Shown here: positions 44,675-55,704 of the stretch, piece after piece
Numbering within the stretch: the stretch's first letter is position 1
Layout: every line of letters begins with the position of its first letter
DNA from: Allolobophora icterica
Lineage: Eukaryota > Annelida > Clitellata > Crassiclitellata > Lumbricidae
DNA: 64,000 bases
Reading direction: 5' to 3'
NCBI GenBank assembly: GCA_963556255.1
Contig: OY744606.1
Coordinates: forward strand, 5,378,127 to 5,442,126
The notes under the pieces: generated by a model
Told to the model about the DNA's origin: nothing
What the model saw: only the letters and a program-made list of their open reading frames with translations
Databases searched by the model: none
Translations under genes and position numbers: made by a program

Positions 44675-47173
44675 ATGCCGCACACGGAAACACAGCTAGA
44701 GATACGTGACAGTAAGAAGACGCGTTGCCCGATGGATACGTGTCTTCTATTACATGACGCAGAGACTCGTCATAAGTACTCCTTGTTCCCTGAACTTAGA
44801 GAACGTTTGGTGTTCCATGATAACGGCGATAGTTCAAGAGTCACGAGGTGCAGAATGGTCCGTCAAAGTTCAGACCAGGTAGAGAGGAAGAGAAAGCCCG
44901 TAACTAGGAAGGTACACAGAAAGGCAAAGACTGCTGCAGGTAAAAGATCGAACCCTGTTCTGAAGGACGGCCATCCTCAGGACGTTGCCCACCCGGTGAC
45001 CGCGGAAGTGGCAGAGTCTGATGCCGAGACCGAGCTCTACAGTGTAGCCTCTCATAGTAAAGCGGTAAACCCTGAACCTCCTCTGACAGGAATGGTCACT
45101 ATGGACAGAGATAAGCCTTTTGACGGGGACAATAGGCAAGGCAGTGACTCGGGTGGCTCCAGACGGGTAGTGGGCTGGAGTCACCACAGGAACCCGCCCG
45201 GCGCGGCAGGGCAGGCGTCCGGGCGGCGAACGCCACAAACTGGTACCAGAAGTGGGGTACCAGCGTTTCCTATCCACAGATCAGGGGAAGGCCCTGAAGA
45301 TGCAGATGACGAGTCCGATGATATCCCTAACCGTGAATACAGAAGCTTGGACCACAAAGGTGCACGTCCAAAGACACGGCAAAATGAGCAGAAGTTGTTT
45401 GGCGAATTGCTCGCACTTGGTGCAGCCAATACAATCGAAACGGTAGCTGGGGCCCGTAGTGGCCACGAAAGAGGTTCGTTTTCTCTCGCCGGTGTTGAAG
45501 GATGGCTGAGAAACGTTCCAAGGACTATTGAGACAGTTGTCCAGAACGATGTGGAAAATCAGAGATACCGGTTCGGTCAACGAACTGTTGAAGAGACTGG
45601 GCTTGATGTATCAAGGCCTTCTGAGAATATCAGGATACCACGAGTTTTACGCTTGAAAAATATAGAAAGAATGCCAGACGTGTTTAAGGAGATGTCAGTG
45701 CCTTTTCCTGGGGATGGCACAGTCCTAAAGAGAGTGCCCGGATTAATTGAAGACGCTAGAGTACCGCGAAAATTGCAAGAGAGAAGGGTAGAAGCCATGC
45801 CAGGAGACTTTGAGCAGCTTCGAGTTACTAGTCTTAGACAAGATACACAGCCACTACATTTGAAGAGGGCTGATGGTATGCCAAGAGCGTATGAGGAAGT
45901 CCGGGTACCGCGTTACCTAAACGATGATATCGTTGCGAAGAAAGCGAATGTTTGTGAGGCACGTCAGCGGAACGAAGACGATCGAAGATCTTTGACAGAT
46001 ATAGTGGATTGGAAAGCGGAGATGTCTTACTTGCGACAGAGCGTAGCGACAATGAGTAAGAGGCTAGAAGAACTATCGGCTCCCGCTGCTCATCAGAAAG
46101 AGTTGTTCCGAGGGGAAAATCCGGGGAACCCGTTGGGCCCAGGTTTCCGGGAGGACTGCCAAGGACAACTAAAGATGAATGAGTCAGCACGGAACCGAGG
46201 TTTCCCAGAAACACGTGAGAAAGTTTCGCATTCTGAAACTGTGGAAAAGACGCTCACCCGCTGTTTTCCGAAGGATAGCAGAATAATGTCGCAAGGTGTA
46301 AAGACAGAAAACTCGTGGAGTCAAGATTTTCAAGAAAATCGTGAAGCTGAAAGTGCGGAAAAGTGGCGGACCCGAGGTTCCCCAGAGAAACGTGAGAAGC
46401 TTGCAGAGGCTAAAAGTGCATGTGGCTCGCGAAGCCGTGGTTATCCAGAGGATCCTGAGAAACGTTGGCAGGTTGGAAGCTCTCTTAAACCGCCGAGCCG
46501 AGGTTACACAGAGAAAGGCGAGAGGATATCCCGTGATGAAAAGTCAAGAGAATCACGTGGTCAGTTTCTGCTGAAAAGAGACATGGTTGAGGTGAGACAA
46601 CCTTCGTCAGATGGCGCTTCAGATACAGAGGTTAAAAGCGTTTACAGAGAAGCGGCCGTGAGTAACAGAAGTTTTAGACGGAAAGATCCTATGAAATATG
46701 AAAGAGAGACGTATGGTCGGGTTAATCTATCCGAGTATGACAGACACGATAGAGACCAAGTAACCCATGAAGAAACAGACGAAGAAAGGAAAACGGAAAC
46801 GGACAGAGATCCTTTCTCGAGGAAATCGACCAAAGAGCGATGCTCTAGAGGCCAGAATACCGATTGTAAAGGTAGTAATCGCCTCGGTGGTAGTGGTGTT
46901 GTTAAGGTCGCCGACGGTGCGCGGAAAGTGACTCGACCGAAGACCGTGTTAACAATAATGACCGTTTCGTCGGGAGGGCGTCGTCAGGTGCAGTCGACAG
47001 CCAATGGGAAGCTCCCGTTCTGTACGAGGAATCCGACCGATCTAAGAAGCCAAAAAAGAGAGATGTTTGCGCAGAAGACCGAAATTCCCAGAGTTTGCGA
47101 AATGAACGCAAAGGGTCAGATTTCGAGTATTTCGCAGGCGGCGATCCGCGTGGAGACGGTCGGGCTGCATTAA
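44675..47173 (+). CDS. ORF1, 832 aa (unit 2)
   Basis: Identical to ORF1 of unit 1 except one Leu-to-Ile change near the C-terminus (base 47129). Same overlap with the ORF2 frame. Confidence 0.7.
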   Translation: MPHTETQLEIRDSKKTRCPMDTCLLLHDAETRHKYSLFPELRERLVFHDNGDSSRVTRCRMVRQSSDQVERKRKPVTRKVHRKAKTAAGKRSNPVLKDGHPQDVAHPVTAEVAESDAETELYSVASHSKAVNPEPPLTGMVTMDRDKPFDGDNRQGSDSGGSRRVVGWSHHRNPPGAAGQASGRRTPQTGTRSGVPAFPIHRSGEGPEDADDESDDIPNREYRSLDHKGARPKTRQNEQKLFGELLALGAANTIETVAGARSGHERGSFSLAGVEGWLRNVPRTIETVVQNDVENQRYRFGQRTVEETGLDVSRPSENIRIPRVLRLKNIERMPDVFKEMSVPFPGDGTVLKRVPGLIEDARVPRKLQERRVEAMPGDFEQLRVTSLRQDTQPLHLKRADGMPRAYEEVRVPRYLNDDIVAKKANVCEARQRNEDDRRSLTDIVDWKAEMSYLRQSVATMSKRLEELSAPAAHQKELFRGENPGNPLGPGFREDCQGQLKMNESARNRGFPETREKVSHSETVEKTLTRCFPKDSRIMSQGVKTENSWSQDFQENREAESAEKWRTRGSPEKREKLAEAKSACGSRSRGYPEDPEKRWQVGSSLKPPSRGYTEKGERISRDEKSRESRGQFLLKRDMVEVRQPSSDGASDTEVKSVYREAAVSNRSFRRKDPMKYERETYGRVNLSEYDRHDRDQVTHEETDEERKTETDRDPFSRKSTKERCSRGQNTDCKGSNRLGGSGVVKVADGARKVTRPKTVLTIMTVSSGGRRQVQSTANGKLPFCTRNPTDLRSQKREMFAQKTEIPRVCEMNAKGQISSISQAAIRVETVGLH

Positions 47174-49050
47174 GTACTGAAGAAGAAAGTGCAGCTTCGA
47201 GCGACCGAGAGATAAGTACGAAGGCTTCTAAGTGGCGTACTAAAAATGCGTCCAGTACTCAGAAGAGACATGGGTACGAGCAACATCGGTCGGTACGGAA
47301 CTCTACAGGAGAAAACGAGCCGTTGAGTGACGATGAAATAGACACTGAAGAGTCTACGGGACGAAATGGAAAGAGGCACATTATTCGGAAGAGAGGTGAA
47401 AACGGTCAGCATCGATCAGCTGTGAGGGCTGAAGACGGAAACGAATCGATGAGTGACCACGATCACACAAGGAAGAATTTGCCCAAGACGAATGTCAGAA
47501 AAACGCCTGCTACGCAGAAGAGAGGCGAAAACCCAACAGACCGTGGAATACGAATTAAGCTGGAGAAATATGATGGAAAAACAGCGATAGCCGCGTTTTT
47601 GGCCAAGTTCGAAGTTTGTGGTCGTTGCAATCGGTGGACTGATCGGGAGAAAGCAGATCAGTTAATGTGCGCTTTAACAGGGCCCGCGTCTCAGCTATTG
47701 TGGGATATGGGAGCTCAGGACAATGTAACCTGGCAAGAACTTGTCGAAAGGCTCAAAGCGAGGTACGGTTCCGAAGACCAGACAAGCCTATATCGTATGA
47801 AACTTCGCACATACAGGGAGGCTCATGGAGAGACTCTGAGCACTGTTGTGCAAGAAATAAGGAGGTTGATGGCTTTGGCGTACCCAGGAGCTACAAGTGA
47901 TATTGTCGAGACGGTTGCTTGTGATGCTTTCATTGACGCATTGGCAAATGAAGACTTGGCACAGAAAGTGCGGGAACGAGAGCCTGCTAACCTTGAGGCT
48001 GCCTATAAACATGCAGTTCGGTTAGATGCTTATGGCCGATCGGCGACACAAGGAAGTGATATGGACCGCAGACACGGCAGAGTTAAAGCTACAAGGGAAG
48101 ATCGCAAAGCCACGGCTGTTGATGAGCAGAAAACTTTACGTATAGAAGATCTAGAACGGGAAATTAAGAATCTGTCAAGAGAAATTGGACGACTTATCTC
48201 GAAACAAGATTCCGACCCGGTTTCTGGAAGACCGTATGGAATGGCGAACAGTTCGGACAGAGCCATTGAAGGTCAAAGGAAGACCGAACCGAACGTCGTA
48301 CAGCGACGGAATTTTCCGCCAGGACGTTTGAGAAACCCTGATATTGAATGTTACCTTTGTAAACAGAAAGGGCACGTTAAACGTTTTTGTCCTCAAGGAA
48401 CTGCTGAGAGGATTGGTGAAGACAGAACCAATGAAACAACTAAGGCAGAACCCATCCAAGAGGAGGCTCAAAATCGACTGATCAAAGGCAGCAGGATGGC
48501 TTACGTTGTCGCTAGACTAGAAGGGAAGCGAATACACTGTCTACTTGATTCTGGAAGTGAAATGTCACTTGTGCCACGACGCCTTGTGTTGAACACCGTG
48601 CTAGTACCGTCAGCACAGCGTCTGTTAGCCGCTAATGGAAGTCAGATAAAAGTGGACGGTGAAACCACGCTGAAGATTGGTATTGGAAAACAGATATATC
48701 CTCTACCATGTTTAGTGACGGACCAAGTGACGGAAGTGATCTTGGGGTTGTCATGGTTAGAAAACAATGAAGCTCAATGGGACTTCGCAAGGCGCTGCGT
48801 TTGTTTAGGGAGCGAGAAGATCCCTCTGAAAGAAGCCGTGACCGAATCCATGTGCCGGAGAGTTGTCGTTCAGGAGGACACCGTGATTCCGCGAAGAAGC
48901 GAAGTTGACGTCCCAGCTTCAGTGGTGTACCCACATTTCCAAGAGGATAACGAAGATGGACGACTATTATTGTTAGAAAGGACAGTGAGGCTTTTGTTAA
49001 GTGACTTTCAAAGCTGCTGTGAGAGCTATTTTGCGAGGACGATACCATGA
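47095..49050 (+). CDS. gag: ORF2 gag-protease without ATG (unit 2)
   Basis: Same as unit 1 ORF2 with one Ser-to-Tyr change near the N-terminus. TTG at the given start; capsid domain, CCHC knuckle and DSG protease intact. Confidence 0.85.
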   Translation: MRNERKGSDFEYFAGGDPRGDGRAALSTEEESAASSDREISTKASKWRTKNASSTQKRHGYEQHRSVRNSTGENEPLSDDEIDTEESTGRNGKRHIIRKRGENGQHRSAVRAEDGNESMSDHDHTRKNLPKTNVRKTPATQKRGENPTDRGIRIKLEKYDGKTAIAAFLAKFEVCGRCNRWTDREKADQLMCALTGPASQLLWDMGAQDNVTWQELVERLKARYGSEDQTSLYRMKLRTYREAHGETLSTVVQEIRRLMALAYPGATSDIVETVACDAFIDALANEDLAQKVREREPANLEAAYKHAVRLDAYGRSATQGSDMDRRHGRVKATREDRKATAVDEQKTLRIEDLEREIKNLSREIGRLISKQDSDPVSGRPYGMANSSDRAIEGQRKTEPNVVQRRNFPPGRLRNPDIECYLCKQKGHVKRFCPQGTAERIGEDRTNETTKAEPIQEEAQNRLIKGSRMAYVVARLEGKRIHCLLDSGSEMSLVPRRLVLNTVLVPSAQRLLAANGSQIKVDGETTLKIGIGKQIYPLPCLVTDQVTEVILGLSWLENNEAQWDFARRCVCLGSEKIPLKEAVTESMCRRVVVQEDTVIPRRSEVDVPASVVYPHFQEDNEDGRLLLLERTVRLLLSDFQSCCESYFARTIP

Positions 49051-49957
49051 CCGCTTAATTGCGGCGATTTTACGGACTTCTGTCGGAGAAACATTTTTGA
49101 GTTTTCGTTTGATGACTTTTTGTTTGGACAGTTTCCTTGTACTGAAATGCATAACAATTGCGGTACATGTTACCGCTTAATTGCGGCGAGTTTGCGGACT
49201 ATTGTTGGAAAACGATGTTTTAAGTTTCTGTTTGATGAAAACCTTTCAGTTGGACTGTGTATTAGTATTTTGATGTAACGATACTCGGAATACTTAGTAA
49301 ATGCATAATTACGGGTGTTTTGAAAGTTCGTCGCATTGCGAATTCCTTGTTTCCCGTTTGATGATAACTGATGCTGAAGTGCTACTAAAAGATGTGTGAC
49401 CATTTTCGGCACGTCTACTGATGCTAAATTCGGGAGTTCCGAGGATAACTTTGGGTTTTGTTCTGATGAGAATAATTTTCAGACTACCCTAGACGCAGAT
49501 AATACCATTTGCGGTCCTAGGTAGTTTAATTGCGAAAAATTTACAAAGAAGCTTCGCAGTGCGACTTTCAGTTTCTTGTGAAGACGCCTATTGGGTGTTT
49601 TCGTGTATGCTGTTTGGATTTACGAACCGCATAAGTTATTAGACATTGCGGTGATTCTTATGGTTGTCGGCGAGTGCGAGAATCTTACGGATACGGTTTT
49701 GAGTTGAAATGTTAATTTCATTCCTTTGATCCGAAGAGTACGGACTTAGAAATTGTTAGTGCATCGCCGTCAATAAGTTGAATTGTTGTCTATTAGGATA
49801 GCTAATGCTTTGATACGTTGCATTAGTTGACAATTGTGTGTAAAGATAAACTTGTGTGATTGATGTATAATGTTAGTGCCTATGTTAAATGACATTAAAT
49901 AGTTTCGTTTTAGTTGATACACGATGTTAGAGCAATGATGTAAATAGGATAATTTGT

Positions 49958-49993
<36 letters not shown>

Positions 49994-50570
49994 AATTTTA
50001 AGGCCGCCGAGCGATGCCGGTCGGTTATTGACTTCGTCTTTGCTTTTAGTTATATTATTTTGGAGTTGTGCATGATGTGATGGACTAAGTTGACATTCGG
50101 GAGATAATTTGGTGACTTTTCTCTCCTAGGTCTCCTGGCCAGTTCGGTTAGGTAGAGCCCAGAGTCATGATAGAGGGCCTGTTAAGGTTGGCAACTTGGA
50201 GGATAAGACAGGTTGCCAGTAGGGCGGTTGATGGAATCTCTTGCACCATTAAAAAGGCTGTCGTCAGTACGGTTCACAGGAGATAAGGGCGCTGGGTGGC
50301 ATCTCCACGGTTTCAGAGTGGTTGCTCTGACCAAAGTGTGCTTCCCCAGTTGCTGAGGCTCTCATCGTTGCTTGGCGTACGTGCGGGGTAGCAGAGATTG
50401 TCGTGTCTGGATGCAGTACTTGACAGAGTAAGTCCTCCAGATGACCGAGGTGTTACGCCCTATAACCAGCGAAATAGTGGTTCCTTGCCTTCTAAGTGGA
50501 TCTGGGTTGGAGATGTTTCTGTCACGTGGATCCAGGTCCCCGGTTTGTCGGAGATGCTCCGCATCTAAGT
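49051..50570. other. 3' non-coding region of unit 2
   Basis: As in unit 1, with a pure A31 tract at 49962-49992. Confidence 0.6.
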
Positions 50571-50867
50571 AAGGTGGGGAGAGTGTGGCGGTTTGGCCAC
50601 AAGGCACGAACGAAGGAATATAATGATAGCTGTCTTAATTAATTAACGTCTTATTCGATGGGTGGCGCTTTATAACTGTTCGATTATAATTATAATTACA
50701 AGTGCTGTATTTTATTTTTGCCATTTTAACGCTTTAATTTATTAATTACAATAAGAGAACACACCGTCTGTCCAATAATTAGTGGCTAAACATAGGGAGG
50801 CCGCTTAATATAGTTGGTAGATGTTTCGATTTTGGACACCTCTATTTAAGAAGACGGTGATGGCCTA

Positions 50868-50876
50868 CTATATAAG
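50868..50876 (+). promoter_or_regulatory. TATA box, unit 3
   Basis: CTATATAAG as in unit 1. Confidence 0.55.
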
Positions 50877-51455
50877 TATGGAGGCATGAATATGGTTTAC
50901 GTACTAACTTATAATCATGCAGACCAATCAATGTAGCCTTCCTATGGAGGCCAGAATAACGTCTTACGTACGAGACCATAGCGTGCAGATAGATGCAGAT
51001 GGATTCATAGAGCTTGCCTCACGCTGCGTTGCCTATATCGTAGGACGGCGTTACTGCGTCCTGCATATACAGCGATACGGTTCTTTAGTGTCGTTGGTTA
51101 GCGATAAATACTGCACTCCGTGTGGTAGTATACGGCGAGTGATAAAGCGAGTTCCAGGTTTCGGGCAAGTTACAAATATATTTACGGACGAGAGGGCGTC
51201 CGAGAAAAGGCTAATCTGTGCGATCCCGGGTTACAGCCGAATCGATCGCTCTCGGGTGAAGGATTGAGTCCGCCGATCCGACAGGTTTGGGGCCCACCCT
51301 GCCGTTAGATCGCGAAAAGGTCTGAATCTCGATTGTTGGTAGTTTGCGGGCTGAGTATAGCTCGGGGAAAGACCGATAGTGAGAGATTGAGAGCTCACAG
51401 GTCTGTTCCGGTAACGTACGGGGCAAAGAGTTTCTTGGTGACCGTCTGATAAACC

Positions 51456-52089
51456 TCGGGCAAGGCCCCGCTGTTGATAGTCAGAGATACACGGGCAAAG
51501 ACCCGGTGATACGCGGGCAAAGACCCGGTGTTGACCGTCAGATATAAACGGGCAAAGACCCGGTGGTACCCGTTAGAGATACGCGGGCAAAGACCCGGTG
51601 TTGATAGTCAGAGATAAACGGGCAAATACCCGGAGATACGCGGGCAAAGACCCGGTGTTGACCGTCAGATATAAACGGGCAAAGACCCGGTGGTAGCCGT
51701 CAGAGATACACGCGGAAAGGCCCCGCTGTTGACCGTTAGAAATACACGGGCAAAGACCCGGAGATACGCGGGCAAAGACCCGGTGTTGACCGTCAGATAT
51801 ACACGGGCAAAGACCCGGTGGTACCCGTCAGAGATACACGGGCAAAGACCCGGAGATACGCGGGCAAAGACCCGGTGTTGACCGTCATATATAAACGGGC
51901 AAAGACCCGGTGGTAGCCGTCAGAGATACACGCGGAAAGGCCCCGCAGTTGACCGTCAGAGATACACGGGCAAAGACCCGGTGGTAGCCGTTAGAGATAC
52001 ACGGGCAGAGTCCCAGCTGTTGACCGTCAGAGAAACACGCGGAAAGGCCCCGCAGTTGACCGTCTGAGATACACGGGCAAAGACCCGGT
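51456..52089 (+). repeat. Hairpin minisatellite, unit 3
   Basis: Same 20 copies in the same order. Confidence 0.9.
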
Positions 52090-53205
52090 GGTGATAACTC
52101 AGTTAAAGTATCGTCCATAAAAGCTGAGCAGTGCGATCCCGAGTTACAGCAAAAACTAATCACTCTTGGGTATTGGATTGACCGCCGATTCGACAGGTTT
52201 GGGGCCCACCCTGCCGTTAGATCGCGAGCCGGTCTGAATCCCGATTGTGGAACTTTAGCAGGCTGAGTAAACCTCGGGGAGAGACCGATCGTCCGAGAGT
52301 TAGAGAAAACACAGGTCTGTATAGGTAAAGTGCGGAGAAACATTCCGCTGGTGACGTCCGGTGAAGTACCGGAACGATCTTGTTGAAACTGTTCGATAAC
52401 ATCGGCGAACAACCGGTGAATCTCAATACGCGGTAACCGGGTTTGGCTGTTTTACGCGTCATAGTTACTCCCGCGGTTTACCGGCAAATATCCGTCCGGA
52501 AGACCATCCGGACGATCCGACCGTTGTCTGTTCCAGTGTTCGGGAAAGTTCCCACGGTGGGAAGCTACACAGGTCTGTGTGCAATAACGGGGTAAAGTTA
52601 CCCACAGATACCGTTAGCAGAATCGAGTGTGAGTACCGAGAAACGAAGCCTACGAGTCTGTGCGCTCCCGGAAAAAGACCCAACTGTTACGTTCTCTATT
52701 TTATTCAGACAGTCATGTTCAAGAGATACGGCTAGTGGAGTAAGGGCCCACTCTGCTGCTCAGGTCTCGAGACAGACTAATTCTGAATAGTGGGAGGATA
52801 AAAGGTTGTGTAAACCGGAAAGAGATCAGACCAAGATATTCGGGTCGGGTATTCGGGTACCCAGGTCCGAAAGAGACACGTCCGCTTTACTAGCGAAACC
52901 CAGCTAGTCAGAGTCCCAGGGTGAAGTGTACGAGAGTTCCCGGTTAAAGGAACATTAACGCAGACCAAGAGTAAACGATACGAGAAAGTCCGGGTAGTCG
53001 GGTATCCAGATAGAACATATTTGCTTGCAGCAACACACAGCTCTGAGGACTGATTGAAGTGCGAGGTTGGGCCCCCCTCGTGCGTAGGTCAGAACAAAGG
53101 TCTGTGTGTGTAGATAGCGAAGGTTATAGAGAGAGGACCTTCACTATCAGAGTGCCATAGAGACCCGTTATCTTTCGAAGCAGAATTCATCATTGTGAGG
53201 CCGGT

Positions 53206-55704
53206 ATGCCGCACACGGAAACACAGCTAGAGATACGTGACAGTAAGAAGACGCGTTGCCCGATGGATACGTGTCTTCTATTACATGACGCAGAGACTCG
53301 TCATAAGTACTCCTTGTTCCCTGAACTTAGAGAACGTTTGGTGTTCCATGATAACGGCGATAGTTCAAGAGTCACGAGGTGCAGAATGGTCCGTCAAAGT
53401 TCAGACCAGGTAGAGAGGAAGAGAAAGCCCGTAACTAGGAAGGTACACAGAAAGGCAAAGACTGCTGCAGGTAAAAGATCGAACCCTGTTCTGAAGGACG
53501 GCCATCCTCAGGACGTTGCCCACCCGGTGACCGCGGAAGTGGCAGAGTCTGATGCCGAGACCGAGCTCTACAGTGTAGCCTCTCATAGTAAAGCGGTAAA
53601 CCCTGAACCTCCTCTGACAGGAATGGTCACTATGGACAGAGATAAGCCTTTTGACGGGGACAATAGGCAAGGCAGTGACTCGGGTGGCTCCAGACGGGTA
53701 GTGGGCTGGAGTCACCACAGGAACCCGCCCGGCGCGGCAGGGCAGGCGTCCGGGCGGCGAACGCCACAAACTGGTACCAGAAGTGGGGTACCAGCGTTTC
53801 CTATCCACAGATCAGGGGAAGGCCCTGAAGATGCAGATGACGAGTCCGATGATATCCCTAACCGTGAATACAGAAGCTTGGACCACAAAGGTGCACGTCC
53901 AAAGACACGGCAAAATGAGCAGAAGTTGTTTGGCGAATTGCTCGCACTTGGTGCAGCCAATACAATCGAAACGGTAGCTGGGGCCCGTAGTGGCCACGAA
54001 AGAGGTTCGTTTTCTCTCGCCGGTGTTGAAGGATGGCTGAGAAACGTTCCAAGGACTATTGAGACAGTTGTCCAGAACGATGTGGAAAATCAGAGATACC
54101 GGTTCGGTCAACGAACTGTTGAAGAGACTGGGCTTGATGTATCAAGGCCTTCTGAGAATATCAGGATACCACGAGTTTTACGCTTGAAAAATATAGAAAG
54201 AATGCCAGACGTGTTTAAGGAGATGTCAGTGCCTTTTCCTGGGGATGGCACAGTCCTAAAGAGAGTGCCCGGATTAATTGAAGACGCTAGAGTACCGCGA
54301 AAATTGCAAGAGAGAAGGGTAGAAGCCATGCCAGGAGACTTTGAGCAGCTTCGAGTTACTAGTCTTAGACAAGATACACAGCCACTACATTTGAAGAGGG
54401 CTGATGGTATGCCAAGAGCGTATGAGGAAGTCCGGGTACCGCGTTACCTAAACGATGATATCGTTGCGAAGAAAGCGAATGTTTGTGAGGCACGTCAGCG
54501 GAACGAAGACGATCGAAGATCTTTGACAGATATAGTGGATTGGAAAGCGGAGATGTCTTACTTGCGACAGAGCGTAGCGACAATGAGTAAGAGGCTAGAA
54601 GAACTATCGGCTCCCGCTGCTCATCAGAAAGAGTTGTTCCGAGGGGAAAATCCGGGGAACCCGTTGGGCCCAGGTTTCCGGAAGGACTGCCAAGGACAAC
54701 TAAAGATGAATGAGTCAGCACGGAACCGAGGTTTCCCAGAAACACGTGAGAAAGTTTCGCATTCTGAAACTGTGGAAAAGACGCTCACCCGCTGTTTTCC
54801 GAAGGATAGCAGAATAATGTCGCAAGGTGTAAAGACAGAAAACTCGTGGAGTCAAGATTTTCAAGAAAATCGTGAAGCTGAAAGTGCGGAAAAGTGGCGG
54901 ACCCGAGGTTCCCCAGAGAAACGTGAGAAGCTTGCAGAGGCTAAAAGTGCATGTGGCTCGCGAAGCCGTGGTTATCCAGAGGATCCTGAGAAACGTTGGC
55001 AGGTTGGAAGCTCTCTTAAACCGCCGAGCCGAGGTTACACAGAGAAAGGCGAGAGGATATCCCGTGATGAAAAGTCAAGAGAATCACGTGGTCAGTTTCT
55101 GCTGAAAAGAGACATGGTTGAGGTGAGACAACCTTCGTCAGATGGCGCTTCAGATACAGAGGTTAAAAGCGTTTACAGAGAAGCGGCCGTGAGTAACAGA
55201 AGTTTTAGACGGAAAGATCCTATGAAATATGAAAGAGAGACGTATGGTCGGGTTAATCTATCCGAGTATGACAGACACGATAGAGACCAAGTAACCCATG
55301 AAGAAACAGACGAAGAAAGGAAAACGGAAACGGACAGAGATCCTTTCTCGAGGAAATCGACCAAAGAGCGATGCTCTAGAGGCCAGAATACCGATTGTAA
55401 AGGTAGTAATCGCCTCGGTGGTAGTGGTGTTGTTAAGGTCGCCGACGGTGCGCGGAAAGTGACTCGACCGAAGACCGTGTTAACAATAATGACCGTTTCG
55501 TCGGGAGGGCGTCGTCAGGTGCAGTCGACAGCCAATGGGAAGCTCCCGTTCTGTACGAGGAATCCGACCGATCTAAGAAGCCAAAAAAGAGAGATGTTTG
55601 CGCAGAAGACCGAAAATCCCAGAGTTTGCGAAATGAACGCAAAGGGTCAGATTTCGAGTCTTTCGCAGGCGGCGATCCGCGTGGAGACGGTCGGGCTGCA
55701 TTAA
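53206..55704 (+). CDS. ORF1, 832 aa (unit 3)
   Basis: Differs from unit 1 by Glu-to-Lys (base 54682) and Ile-to-Asn (base 55616). Otherwise identical. Confidence 0.7.
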   Translation: MPHTETQLEIRDSKKTRCPMDTCLLLHDAETRHKYSLFPELRERLVFHDNGDSSRVTRCRMVRQSSDQVERKRKPVTRKVHRKAKTAAGKRSNPVLKDGHPQDVAHPVTAEVAESDAETELYSVASHSKAVNPEPPLTGMVTMDRDKPFDGDNRQGSDSGGSRRVVGWSHHRNPPGAAGQASGRRTPQTGTRSGVPAFPIHRSGEGPEDADDESDDIPNREYRSLDHKGARPKTRQNEQKLFGELLALGAANTIETVAGARSGHERGSFSLAGVEGWLRNVPRTIETVVQNDVENQRYRFGQRTVEETGLDVSRPSENIRIPRVLRLKNIERMPDVFKEMSVPFPGDGTVLKRVPGLIEDARVPRKLQERRVEAMPGDFEQLRVTSLRQDTQPLHLKRADGMPRAYEEVRVPRYLNDDIVAKKANVCEARQRNEDDRRSLTDIVDWKAEMSYLRQSVATMSKRLEELSAPAAHQKELFRGENPGNPLGPGFRKDCQGQLKMNESARNRGFPETREKVSHSETVEKTLTRCFPKDSRIMSQGVKTENSWSQDFQENREAESAEKWRTRGSPEKREKLAEAKSACGSRSRGYPEDPEKRWQVGSSLKPPSRGYTEKGERISRDEKSRESRGQFLLKRDMVEVRQPSSDGASDTEVKSVYREAAVSNRSFRRKDPMKYERETYGRVNLSEYDRHDRDQVTHEETDEERKTETDRDPFSRKSTKERCSRGQNTDCKGSNRLGGSGVVKVADGARKVTRPKTVLTIMTVSSGGRRQVQSTANGKLPFCTRNPTDLRSQKREMFAQKTENPRVCEMNAKGQISSLSQAAIRVETVGLH

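Larger units (their letters stand above)
42053..50583 (+). mobile_element. Gag-only tandem unit 2 (8531 bp)
   Basis: Same layout as unit 1. The differences I noticed are A31 instead of the interrupted A tract, and A for C at 47129, which changes Leu to Ile in ORF1 and Ser to Tyr in ORF2. Confidence 0.85.
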